This document shows, piece by piece, positions 46,701 through 56,853 of a stretch of 64,000 nucleotides of DNA. The translations under genes were made by a program, and so were the position numbers. The stretch comes from Ulota crispa (lineage: Eukaryota > Streptophyta > Bryopsida > Orthotrichales > Orthotrichaceae), in NCBI GenBank assembly GCA_963920765.1, contig OY987250.1, forward strand, positions 7,812,001-7,876,000. Direction: 5' to 3'. The notes under the pieces are model-generated. The model was not told the origin of the DNA and did not search any database. It saw only the letters and a program-made list of their open reading frames with translations. How positions within the stretch are numbered: position 1 is the stretch's first letter; each line of letters opens with the position of its first letter.

Positions 46701-49232
46701 GTCGAGTGGGGTGCAGAGGACGTGGTGAGCATGAAGAGGTATCAGAGGCGAAAGGTGCAGAGACTGGGGCGAGAGAACCAGGTGCTGCAGGAGAGAGCTC
46801 TGTTCAAGCAACTGAGGCCGTCACCGTTCGTGCCGCATCTGCTGGCGACCCCCATCGACAGCGACAGCGTGGCGCTGGTGGTGAACTGCGTGCTGGCAGG
46901 ACCTCTGGAGCTGCTGCTGCGGTCTCCTCTGGACGAGCGGTCGACGCGGTTCCTGGTGGGCAACGTGGTGTTGGCGCTGGAGCTGCTGCATAAGGTGCAC
47001 CACTGCCTCCTTTTCAGGGTTTAGGGTTTTAGGGTTAGGATTTTAGGATCTATGTTTTACGGTCTGAATTAGTGGTTGAGTCCATTTGATGAGGTGTGGA
47101 GGTTTTCTGTTTGGTTTTCTTTTCATGCATGCAAACCAACACGTGATTGGTCTCATAGGCAACCAGTGACTGTCTATGGTTTACCTTTGAAACGAGGAAC
47201 CAAGGATAGCACACTCGTTTCCATAGCGTTTTCATCTTACTTGTGGGCAATGAGTACTATACGATATTATGTTAAATATTTAGTCATGAGTTACGGACTC
47301 CATGATACAAATCTGTAGAATATCCCTAAGTTGGTTGAAAGTGGAAAGACCATTGATTAGTCCGCTAAAGAGTCGTGTGCGTGAGGTGCATTGTAGAGAT
47401 GCTGTGAATGGCAGAATATGACCACATGCCCGGCTTTTCAATACTTGGGCGTGTCATGGATAGTGCAAATCATGGAATCTTGTGTATGTGAGTTTGTTTT
47501 TTATTACAGTTCAGGAATGCGGTTTCGTTATTGACAGCATCTAGTGGCTAATTGGGAAATGCAGGACGGTGTAGTGTACCGAGGCATTTCTCCGGATGTT
47601 CTGATGGTTGATCGAAGAGGTCGAATTCAGGTAGGTTTCTGTGACGGTGCTAGTTCTGGCTTGTCTTATGCTCACTACTTGTCTTTGCATCTTTCTACAA
47701 CTATTTCTGCTCTGCAAATCTAATGATACTTTTGAACATCCTTGATTCTTGTGTCTCTGAATTGGATTCGGAGAGTACTGATGGAAATTCTTTGATTTCA
47801 GTTGATCGATTTTCGATTCGCCAAGCCAATGAGCGACGAGCGCACCTTCACAGTTTGTGGCATGGCTGATTTCTTAGCACCCGAAATCGTTCAAGGACAA
47901 GGTCATGGCTTTGCTTCTGACTGGTATGCTACTCCGTTGGTGACACAAACTTTGATACAAGTTGCACACATGTTCTCTTTGTACTGATACTCTGGAGTAA
48001 CGTCCTCCTCAGGATCCTGTGATTTGTACGGGTGCGAGGCTATATTTCAAATGCATGCAGAGCGGCAGTTGCTTCGGTACACCTTCGTGGATAAACTAAG
48101 AAATAGGAAAAATTCGTTGGCAGGTGGGCGGTAGGTGTGCTGATGTATGTCATGTTACAAACGGAGCTTCCATTCGGGTCATGGCGAGATGATGAGCTGG
48201 AGATTTTCGGGAGAATCGCTCGTCGACAGCTGACCTTCCCTTCAACTTTCAGCCCTGAAGCTAGAGACCTGATCGACAAGGTGAACTCTCCAGATTTAGC
48301 CATTCTAACTTTTTTGCTTCTCCCTCGGTCCCTCTAAAAAGCTCCAAATCAGACACATTCCTTCTACCACTAAAAAGCTCCCTTTTGCTGATTGCAAACG
48401 CTGAGAAAGCATTTGCCATGTTCAATGATCTCTTGGGGAAACAAGTTAAGCAATTAGAGAGCATTCCTCTCCTAGCAAGCTTGGCCTTGCCCATATGAGG
48501 TACCATTGTTGCTACTAATCTTTAAATCATCAATAATGAGGAGCTGGCACTGCTTTAAATCATCAATAATGAGGAGCTGGCACTGCACAAATATGGTACT
48601 TTTTGCATGGAATTTGGGTGCCTAAACGACGACATCAAAACTGGAGATTTTCCATACATTTGATAGATAGTATGTTGATTCTAGAATGCATGTGTCACTA
48701 GCACAAACACTAAAAGCACAGTTAATCCTTTGCTTGGAAGCTTTTTGGATGTTTTTAGAGGACAGAGGGAGTAGTTCAGATCTTACGATCTTATCTCTTT
48801 TTTTCCACTACTCTAAACCCTAAACCTCATAATAACATGCATAAGCGTGATGTTAGGGGGAACACAAATTGTTGACTACCAGTTTAGGGTTTAGGGTTTA
48901 GGATTGCAAATTGTTGAGTACCAGTTTAGGTTTAGTGTTTATGGGTTTAGGGTTTAAGGAGCCTAACCAATTCCGAATCGGTTGTGCAGTTGCTGGTGGT
49001 GGATCCGAGCCGGAGGCTGGGGTGCGACAGCGAGGGCGCGGGGGCCATAAGGGAGCACCCGTGGTTCCGGGGCATGGACTGGGACAAGCTGCTGGACCGC
49101 AGCGCCGAGGTGCCGTCGGAGATCATGACACGTCTGCAGCTGGCCATCGACTTCCTCCCCGTCGACGACAGCTACCAAGTCTTCGACCTCCAGCCCGACG
49201 AACACGACCCGCCCTGGCTCGACGGCTGGTGA
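40724..49232 (+). CDS. PP2C + cyclic-nucleotide-binding + kinase-like protein (plant PKG-like), tandem copy 1
   Basis: Fifteen coding exons in phase: 40724-42073, 42390-42521, 42952-43167, 43785-43910, 44275-44337, 44482-44570, 44942-45173, 45315-45631, 45745-45832, 46065-46131, 46717-46994, 47565-47630, 47802-47923, 48124-48280, 48990-49232. They give 1181 residues (Arabidopsis At2g20050 is about 1,094). MGC start: N-myristoylation and palmitoylation likely, so membrane-attached. Residues 60-150 repeat (K/R)SxxGTPK. The PP2C domain (about 200-490) keeps its metal ligands: D218, D239-G240, D436, D481. Two cyclic-nucleotide domains follow (about 567-720 and 720-842). CNB-A reads [18 protein letters not shown], without the usual Arg after Pro; CNB-B has [13 protein letters not shown]. 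The AGC-like kinase (about 872-1181) has [10 protein letters not shown] (991-1000) for YRDLKPENLL and DFR (1011-1013) for DFG, while K900 and APE (1034-1036) are kept. Rice PKG of this family was reported active, so loss of kinase activity is inference. Confidence 0.9.
44640..44865. mobile_element. piggyBac-like element K (226 bp) in intron 6 of PKG-like copy 1
   Basis: TTAA at 44636-44639 and 44866-44869. Left end CCCCTAAATGTATAC; right end read backwards CCCCTAAAGGATGTTGCC. Intron 6 of copy 2 (59763-59916) has no such sequence, so the insertion followed the gene duplication or was lost from copy 2. Siblings: J (35176-35723) and F (23735-23975). Confidence 0.75.
48320..48771. mobile_element. 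Stowaway-like MITE in intron 14 of PKG-like copy 1
   Basis: Starts CTCCCTCGGTCCCTCT and ends AGGACAGAGGGAG, the classic Stowaway CTCCCTCCGT terminus; TA follows at 48772-48773 while the left flank has drifted. It contains a 33-bp tandem duplication (about 48521-48587, TTTAAATCATCAATAATGAG units). The same family, in opposite orientation, lies in intron 9 of copy 2. Confidence 0.8.
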
Positions 49233-49620
49233 CGATGCCCTCTCCAGTCAAAACCTACAACCTTATTGGAGAGAATATCTAACCATGCGTGCAAGTCCGG
49301 GTTGTCTAGATCTCACTTCTGGTTTGAGCGGGAGGGTTCGAAGCCTCATCAACTTGGCAAACTAGAAACCCCGGCATCTTCTGAGCATACCGGACACCGA
49401 AGAAATCCTTCCAAATTCAATGGTGCTGGCTTTCGACAATGAAAGTCAGTTCTTCACTCAGCTAAGCGCAGCACGAGCTCTGTACAACCAACTGCAAGAT
49501 GAACCAGCTCCGGAGCGCTTTAATTTTTTCCATTCCTCAGGTTGCAGCAGCAGCAGCAGCAGCAGCTCTTTTGCATGAGGTTTTGAGAGTTGCAGACTCT
49601 CACGCAAGGCCAGAGTTTTG
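49233..49620 (+). other. probable 3' untranslated region of PKG-like copy 1, with a GCA repeat
   Basis: Sequence directly downstream of the TGA stop (49230-49232). It is richer in GC than the flanking desert to about 49620 and holds a trinucleotide run (GCA)n at 49544-49566. The transcript end is not visible. Confidence 0.4.
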
Positions 49621-49911
49621 ATGTGAGTCGTCATGCAGTTGATCGTCGGAGAAACTGGAAGTAGTTGATACGGAAACGGACATGATTCCGTTTGGAAGTT
49701 TGCATCAAAATCTGCGGAGACTTTGATGCAAACCTGTAATTCATCGATTTTTACTTACACGCTGACCCGTGCAGTTTTGACTGCCTGGGTCCCAGAAAAA
49801 TGATTCTGGCAGTTTTTAATGTGTTGCAAGAGGAAGCTTAGTCCGGCTGATGCCAGTGTGATAATTGTCCATGATGTTGTAGAATGTCGTTTTGGAGAAG
49901 CTTGTATGAGA

Positions 49912-51110
49912 TACAGTACAGTACCCAAAAGGAGTCCATAACACCCTTTTATGGCATCCAAAGAAATATGTATAACAAAGAATAAAACTGACATTTCATT
50001 CTCACATTTTTAATATGCGATCCTCATGCAATCTTGATGAAGCATATCAAATTTCAGTTCAGTTAAGGTAGGAGCACCCATAAATGTCAAACGAAGGGTT
50101 TTGAACATGATGACTATTAATAAACAACTAGCAAATTATAGGATCTTATTAGGAACAAAAAAAAAAAAAAGTCTGCACTTTTGAATGTATTATTTGGATA
50201 CTGTAAGAATAAGTTGTGAATTTTTAAAGAGCAAACTGCCATTGCACCCATAACCACTTTTAAGATTTCATGTTCACATGTTGTACATTTTGTAATTACA
50301 TCTATTCACTTCCACATATTTTTCAAGATTTTAAAGGTGACGGTTATGGGGACACTGACGCTTATGGGTGTTCCTACCTTACTAAAATCTAAAATCTTAT
50401 TTGGAAATGGTTTTGTGTCAAAATCAAGGTTTTACAAGAAAGTTGATTAATAAATAGTGGTGATGATTTTGAGATTTGATGGCATAGATATGTAGGAGAC
50501 ATCCATATGCACATCTTCCATTCAAACAAACATTTCCAATAAAATTCAAAATTCCATCTATAGAGATTGTAATGTTAGGGTGATCATGACCAAATTCAGT
50601 AAAATACACATTTCTTCATGGAAATTAGTTTTTGTTGTTTGACTCATATGTTGTGATTAAATTTGTACCTTTAAACCTCATGATATGTTTTTTTGCCAAA
50701 AACTAATTTCCATGAAAAAATGTGTATTTTACTGAATTTGGTCATGATCACCCTAACATTACAATCTCTATAGATGGAATTTTGAATTTTTTTGGAAATG
50801 TTTGTTTGAAAGGAAGATGTGCGTATGGATGTCTCCTATATATCTATGCAATCAAATCTCAAAAATTCATCACCACTATTTATTAATCAACTTTCTTGTA
50901 AAACCTTGATTTTGACACAAAACCATTTACCAAAAATAAGATTTTGGGTTTTAGTAACTAAAATTTGATATGCTTGATCAAGATTGCATGAGGATCGCAT
51001 ATTAAAAATGTGAGAATGAAATGTTAGTTTTATTCTTTGTTATACATACTTCTTTGGATGCCATAAAAGGGTGTTATGTATTCTTTCTTTTGGGTATTGT
51101 ACAATACATT
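49912..51110. repeat. long palindrome (about 410-bp arms) interrupted by a MITE
   Basis: Left arm 49912-50634, right arm 50696-51110, loop about 60 bp. Matching landmarks are TAACACCCTTTTATGGCATC against GATGCCATAAAAGGGTGTTA, and ACCAAATTCAGTAAAATACA against TGTATTTTACTGAATTTGGT. The left arm is longer by one 314-bp MITE (50066-50379); without it the arms are about 407 and 415 bp and look over 90% alike by eye. It starts about 680 bp past the stop codon of PKG-like copy 1. It may be a large foldback transposon; its own target duplication was not found. Confidence 0.8.
50066..50379. mobile_element. 314-bp TA-flanked MITE, copy 3, in the palindrome's left arm
   Basis: Ends AGGTAGGAGCACCCATAA and TATGGGTGTTCCTACCT, TA on both sides (50064-50065, 50380-50381). 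The right arm supplies the empty site: read backwards it has TTAGTTACTAAAA where the left arm has CAGTTA, the MITE, then TACTAAAA. This confirms a TA duplication. Confidence 0.85.
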
Positions 51111-51382
51111 CTGGTGTATTAGTATTGTGTTCCTTTTATTGCTATCTAATCTTTAAAAATTGTCAAAATGTTTGAGTTTTGGCTATGGTACTATTTGGTC
51201 TTGTCAATTCTTTTAGGCAACTCTTGAGATGTTGATGAAAAATGCACTATAAATAGAGCAATGACGTTTGGTATTTATTTCTTTCATGTTGGTTAGTATG
51301 TCTTGCATCATTGCGGCAGTTGCAAGGAAACAGAAATTTGAAAAACTACAGACCCATTGAAGGTTCTTCTCGGTGCTTTTAA

Positions 51383-51764
51383 CCCTTAAAGGACCGCTGG
51401 GTGGCCGTGGCCTCCCCACTTTGTAGGTTCAACAGTACTTTTACTGTAGCTTCAATAGTGTTTTGGTTGATGGGCACCAATAGTATTACTTCTAAAAGTT
51501 TCAAAAGTCAATAGTGCATGCCAACCTCATAAAAATTGCACTAAAGGCAGCTTGGGACCTAACACCATGATTTTGAATTTTCTCACAATTTAGGTTACCT
51601 AAAAATATGAGCATATTTGATAAGATGATTTTTTGCCTTTTGTGATGGATCATGTGTTTACAGTCACTTTGAAAAAAAAACAGATGAAAAACAACTTTTT
51701 TTTGTTGAACAGATTTTTTTTTCAGAGCCAAAGGATGATAATCATTCTCATGGGCGTTTAAGGG
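51383..51764. mobile_element. piggyBac-like non-autonomous element P (370-bp family)
   Basis: 382 bp, TTAA at 51379-51382 and 51765-51768. Ends CCCTTAAAGGACCGCTGGG and, read backwards, CCCTTAAACGCCCATGAG. Sibling of L (35963-36324). Confidence 0.65.
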
Positions 51765-51768
51765 TTAA

Positions 51769-52500
51769 ACCTATCAAAAATGCTCTTAATTTTGCCTATA
51801 TCAAAGTATGGTTTAGGATTACCTATTTTGAACACTCCACACTCCACACTTCACACTTTATAGCTGATTGTGTAGTTTCATACCCAATTGAAGCGGTTGA
51901 TTTAATGAGGTTTAGTTTCCCTTGAAAAGGGATGTTCTTTTATTTTTAAACTAAAAAAAGAGAAATTACTATTCTGAGGAATTGGTTACGCTAAAGGTTA
52001 AATGAGGTAATTTTGAGGTAAAATAAATTAACATCTGATGCCAAAAGTCTTGTTCATTGGTTTCTCAAGCTTCTCATCATTTTTTCACTCTAACTTTCAC
52101 CCATATTTTTCCTCTCTCCTCTTTATTTCTAATGTTGCACATGTTGGTTACCTTTGCCAACTCTAACTTCTATATATTATAATTTTGTTAAACATGTTGC
52201 AACTATTCCAAGAACATATTACGATTGTCAATTTTAAAATGGAAGAACCAGTGCGGCTTTGAAGTGATGTTTAATAATGGAGATCTTAGTTGTATATCGG
52301 ATCATCCCCTAGTAATTTGAAATTTGTAGCTCATATGACATCTAATCAAAAACTAATCAACTAACATGTACAAATTGCTGTTTCAATTTAGTGGGATAAA
52401 AGTTAAGATGACATCGACAATGATAAACTTTGATATATTTTACACTTTTGCAATCTTTGATTTGTCATCAACATTGTCCTAGTTTTGATGTAGAAAAGTT
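51769..52500. other. gene-free spacer
   Basis: AT-rich; no gene or full element recognised. Confidence 0.4.
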
Positions 52501-52503
52501 AAA

Positions 52504-52790
52504 GGAAAATTTCATGGATACTCCTAAAGTTTGTAATATTATCATAGGATACTCTTGCTTTTCAGAAATATCATAAATACCCTTGGACCAAAAAAATTAA
52601 GCATTTGTTTTGTTAGGCATGTCACTTCCTTCTTCCTTTGTGTGTATGCTATTTTCTTGTTATGCATGTGCATAAAGGAGTAAGGGAACTGGCATGCACA
52701 ACAAAATAAATGCCTAAATATTTTGGTCCAAAAAACAAGGGTATCTATGAAAATATTGCGAACTTCAAGGGTATCCATGATATTCTCCCT
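52504..52790. mobile_element. Mutator-like MITE, diverged sibling of 54436-54747
   Basis: Inverted ends GGAAAATTTCATGGATAC and, read backwards, AGGGAGAATATCATGGATAC. The interior (GGCATGTCACTTCC; GCATGCACAACAAAA) matches the element at 54436-54747. The flanking duplication has decayed. Confidence 0.6.
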
Positions 52791-52799
52791 AGTTTTTAA

Positions 52800-53718
52800 C
52801 CCCTCAATCCTTAACTGTCCTCTTAGGGGACAAATGGGATTTTGGGTAGGTACCTACGGCCTCAAGAATGTCTTGATTTTTTTTAACTTTTTTTGAAACA
52901 AAAAAAACACATTAGCTTTTGGGGAATGTAACTTTTATTCCAATCTATGCCCAGAAGCAAAAGTTATGCCTAAATAAGCAAAAATTTATGGAGATTGAAC
53001 AGAACTTTTTTTTACAAAATTTTGTTTTGTTTTGTTTTTTGTTTCTTCTTCTCATTGGTTATAGTTTTGTTTACATTTGAAACTTTGATTCATTCCATTT
53101 GGACTAGTTATGAGAAAGTTATGGATAATCTTGTTTTTTGGGCACCTCAAGCATCTTCTTAAGAAAATAACTTACAAACTTCATTTTTGAAAGAAATTTT
53201 AACACTTTTTCAAAAGCAATTGCTAGATAGAGTGAAGTTTGCTTTCTGGACCAATCTCACCATTGGGATTATTGCATTTCAATTCCATTGTAGGGTTATT
53301 AACAATTTAAATTTTTATTCAATCTCATACCTTCTTCTATCTAATGTTTTTTTAAGAATGAGAATTAAGTATTTTTGTTTTGATTTTTTTCCAAAGATTC
53401 TCAACTCAATTTTACGCCACTGCAAAATAAACCCCAAAACTTTGTGGTGCAAAAATTTGAAGTTAAAAAATTCAAAGTCCAATAATCTAGTCATGCAAGG
53501 TGCAAAAAAGTTTGTTTTTGACACTTTAAACCCAAATATCATGCAATCTATGCAGTCAAAGTTTTTGAATTTTTGTTTCCACATTCCTATACTAGTCTAG
53601 TACAAGATCCTACTGGTATATATGCAAAAAGACCAATTTTCAAATTTTACTATTCTTTGCAATAGAAATGGCATTTTGAGTGTCTTTTGACAAAATAAAG
53701 GCCCAAGAGATTTAGGGG
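52800..53718. mobile_element. piggyBac-like non-autonomous element Q (919 bp)
   Basis: TTAA at 52796-52799 and 53719-53722. Ends CCCCTCAATCCTTAACTG and, read backwards, CCCCTAAATCTCTTGGG. Size and parts of the interior (ATGGGATTTTGGGTAGGTAC, compare 27637 onward) suggest a distant member of the 925-bp family. Confidence 0.6.
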
Positions 53719-53722
53719 TTAA

Positions 53723-54426
53723 TGGACCCTCTAAGTGATCTCCCCAAGTCCACTATGTAGAGCAATATCATATCATTTTTTGGAACTTAGCCTGTTTTTA
53801 ATTTAAAAAAATGAAAAGTATTTACAAGTAGTACTTTTTTTGAACCAAGAAGGATGTAAGCATGCCATGTAGCATTAAGTGTACAAGCATGTTTAGGAAA
53901 TCCTTGAGTCCTAATTCATTTGTAAAATCATTTTAAACTAGCTTCCTTTATTAAACAAAATCTATTTTCATTTTGGCAATTGATTCAAAAGAAGGCTGAT
54001 TGCTCCTAAGAGGCCCTTACTCAACTCAAAAGTAATAAGTTATGATATGAGATTAATAGTAAAATCTTTTAAACTATTTAATAATCATTTCTTTTAAAAG
54101 ATGAATGTACAAAAAAGAAAGCATCCATTTTTTAAGACACAATAATTTAATCATAAATGTTCTTTTGAATGAATAGTAAATGAATGATGGATGAACAATA
54201 AAGATGACACATGGATAGATGATGCATGGATAGACAATAGATGGATGAAAAACAAATGGTAGATGGAGGATGATAGAAGATAAATAGTGGATAATAATTG
54301 TTGGACAGATGATTAGAATTTTAAAAAATTACAAGTTTTTTGTGATTGATTTTTTTATAGATTCAAAATTTCTATTTTTGGATCTAAAAATCATATTTAC
54401 CATTGCAAAATGTCCAATTTTAATAA
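53723..54426. other. gene-free spacer with a GATGGATGA-rich patch
   Basis: AT-rich. 54175-54310 repeats short ATGGATGA/ATAGATGA units. No gene seen. Confidence 0.4.
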
Positions 54427-54435
54427 TTAAATTAT

Positions 54436-54747
54436 GGGAAAATTTCAAGGAAACCCCTAAAGTTTGTCATATTTTCATAGATACTTTTGTTTTTTCAAAA
54501 AATTTACAAATGTCCTTGGACCATAATTTTGAAGTGTTTGTTTTGTTATGCATGCCACTTCCCTTCTTCTTTTGTGTGCATGCATATGAAGAAAGAAGTA
54601 CTGTGTGTACAAAGGGAGAAGGAAGTGACATGCACAACAAAAGAAATGCTTGAAAATTTTGATCCTAGGGTATTTGTGAAATTTTTGAAAAAGCAAGGGG
54701 TATTTATGAAAAATGGCAAACATCAAGAGTATTTATGAAATTTCTCC
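54436..54747. mobile_element. Mutator-like MITE with 9-bp target duplication
   Basis: 312 bp, inverted ends GGGAAAATTTCAAGGAAAC and, read backwards, GGAGAAATTTCATAAATAC. A perfect 9-bp duplication TTAAATTAT flanks it (54427-54435, 54748-54756), the duplication length of Mutator-like elements. It lacks coding capacity. Confidence 0.75.
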
Positions 54748-54829
54748 TTAAATTATTAATGATTGCTCAAATCTAATTGCTCATTGCTCAAAACTCAATG
54801 CTTGTTGCTCACAGCTCATACTCTAGCAT

Positions 54830-55009
54830 TGTTGTGCATAAAGGGAGAAGGAAGTGACATGCACAACAAAACAAACGGTTGAAATTTTTGGTCCCAAGGT
54901 ATTTGTGAAATTTCTGAAAAGACAGGGGTATCTATGAAAATTTGGCAAACATTAGGAGAATCTATCAAAATATGGCAAACTTCAAGAGTACCTATGAAAT
55001 TTTCTCCTT
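54830..55009. mobile_element. partial second copy of the Mutator-like MITE
   Basis: The right half of the 54436 element recurs here (GAAGTGACATGCACAACAAA through GAAATTTTCTCC) and is followed by the same TTAAATTATTAATGA as the full copy. This looks like a local tandem duplication covering the element's right half plus flank. Confidence 0.6.
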
Positions 55010-55030
55010 AAATTATTAATGACTAGAGTA

Positions 55031-55255
55031 GAACCTCCCTAAACTAATACCTCTCTAAACTAATATGCTCTATAAACTAATGTAGAACGCAAATCTCAAT
55101 GTCCAGGCCATAATATAAAAAACCCAAGCAACCTTTAATGCTATCCCGGCACTAACTTCAAGGTTACTTCATTTACACTTCCACAAAATTAACTAATAAC
55201 TTACTTAAACTAATCTGATTCTTGGATTCCCAACCATATTAGTTTAGAGGGGTTC
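55031..55255. mobile_element. pogo/Emigrant-like MITE (225 bp)
   Basis: Ends GAACCTCCCTAAACTAATA and, read backwards, GAACCCCTCTAAACTAATA, flanked by TA (55029-55030, 55256-55257). The ends resemble the Arabidopsis Emigrant/Lemi (pogo family) termini with their AACCTCTATAAATTAATA pattern. Confidence 0.65.
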
Positions 55256-55342
55256 TAATGTACTCAAATCTAATCACTCAACTCTCTTAGCTTGTTGCTC
55301 ATTGCTAATACTATAGCATCCTTGTAATAAGGTGATCTTTAA

Positions 55343-56105
55343 CCCGTGAGCGCCCAGGTCAATTTCACCAAAATTGGGATTTTTGAAGACCGACAAATTT
55401 GATGCATCATACCTTAGTCAATCGGACAATCCACAAAAAGTGACCATTGAAAGTAGTGGAACACCTACTTAGAAGAAGGCTTACAAATTTTGGGAACACT
55501 AATCATGGGAGATGGGAGATTATAACATTTGATCAAACAATATGTGATGACAAAATCTCATTTTTTGGTAGGTAGTTGCTATTTGTTGTTATTTACAAAA
55601 TTCTATAAGCCCTTGATTCATCTTAAATTTTGTAAGCAGCAAAATTAGATGTGAATGCACACACTTATAAATTATTGAAGATTGCACTTCTTTTTATGTC
55701 AAATTTTAGGGCTTCAAATCACTATTGCACAAAAAACAATGACCATCAAAGTTAGTGATGGTTGCCATGATAAGGGTCTAAGACATGCTTGAACCTTTAC
55801 CAACAAATTTCCCGCTACCACAAAGCATACACAAGGAAGCTTGCAAGGGATATTGACCGGTTGCAGCCTATAAAACGCTCCTTGCCACCACGCCCATGTT
55901 GCCCCGTACAGTGTTTCACCCAATCAAATCTCTTGCAATACTTGTACAACATTTGGCTTTCCTTGCCATTACTCCATTGACATAGACAACTTGAATGCCT
56001 TCATAATTGTAGTGTATAGCAAGATCAAAAAGTTAGGTCCAGTGCCTCAAAACAAGGCCTTGAAATCATGAGAGGCAATATATGAGGCAATGGGGCGCTC
56101 AAGGG
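55343..56105. mobile_element. piggyBac-like non-autonomous element R (763 bp)
   Basis: TTAA at 55339-55342 and 56106-56109. Ends CCCGTGAGCGCCCAGG and, read backwards, CCCTTGAGCGCCCCATTG. No coding capacity. The right TTAA was later used as target by the Tourist-like MITE that follows. Confidence 0.6.
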
Positions 56106-56109
56106 TTAA

Positions 56110-56403
56110 GGGCATCTCCACCGGTGGCTTGGGCCCACTCAAAGTGAATGAAAGGTGTCCGAGCCACTCTCAAAACCCTCTCAAACTCTCTTATTTAAAA
56201 AGTCTACCAAACCACTCTTCAAGCCACTATTCATGCATTATTCGCCTTAAGTTTAGTGAGCTTTATCCTCTACTTCCCTAGATAAGTGGTCAACTGCTTA
56301 TGTATGGAGTGTATTGGAGTGTAAGACCACCTTTTCAAGAACCTTCAGGCCTTGCCAAAGCAGATGGAAAACTTTGAGCGAGTCTCCACCGGTGGAGATG
56401 CTC
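56110..56403. mobile_element. Tourist-like MITE (GAGCATCTCC family), 294 bp, upstream of PKG-like copy 2
   Basis: Ends GGGCATCTCCACCGGTGG / CCACCGGTGGAGATGCTC, flanked by TAA (56107-56109, 56404-56406). It ends 450 bp before the start codon of copy 2, so it probably lies in that promoter. Sibling of 36644-36957 and 6365-7325. Confidence 0.85.
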
Positions 56404-56853
56404 TAACATCATTTCTGCTTTATGCGCGATCCGAACATCCACGACCACTTTTTTCGAACGACCCGTCTTGGGGAGGGGGATGCGGCCCACCAGCTTCGAC
56501 AGCGACGAATCAGCTCCCTCGAGCGTTCGGATGTGGATTGGAAGCTTTGTTGCAGGAAATGGAATTGGAATGCGGCACCTCTGCAGTGTTGCCAGGGGCT
56601 GAATTCGTCTGGAGTTCGCAATGGCGGGAGGCGCCTGCAGGACTTGGAGCTTGTCAAGCTCTCAGCTCCCGAGCTGACGCTGCCGCTGCCGTGGTTTGTG
56701 CAATTGGGTGTAATGGTGGTGCCTCTCACGCACCCTTCTGCCTTGTCATACAGAGTGACGAATTCGCTCGCCAATGCGGGGTGCTGCTCTGTAGGATGTG
56801 GACGTCGACTATTGTCGTAGTGCGGCTCGGCTTTGGTGCGATTGGATGACACC

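Noticed and set aside
46655-46993. Plus-strand frames rich in Arg, Gly and Ala over exon 11 (and 61868-62155)
   Set aside because: They are out of phase with the kinase-domain reading frame that joins exons 10 and 12 correctly.
48884-48960. TTTAGGG arrays as a chromosome end
   Set aside because: Only a few degenerate units inside introns, with genes continuing on both sides; they are interstitial telomere-like motifs.
49325-49350. GGTTCGAAGCC as a tRNA T-arm
   Set aside because: No acceptor, D or anticodon arms can be formed around it.
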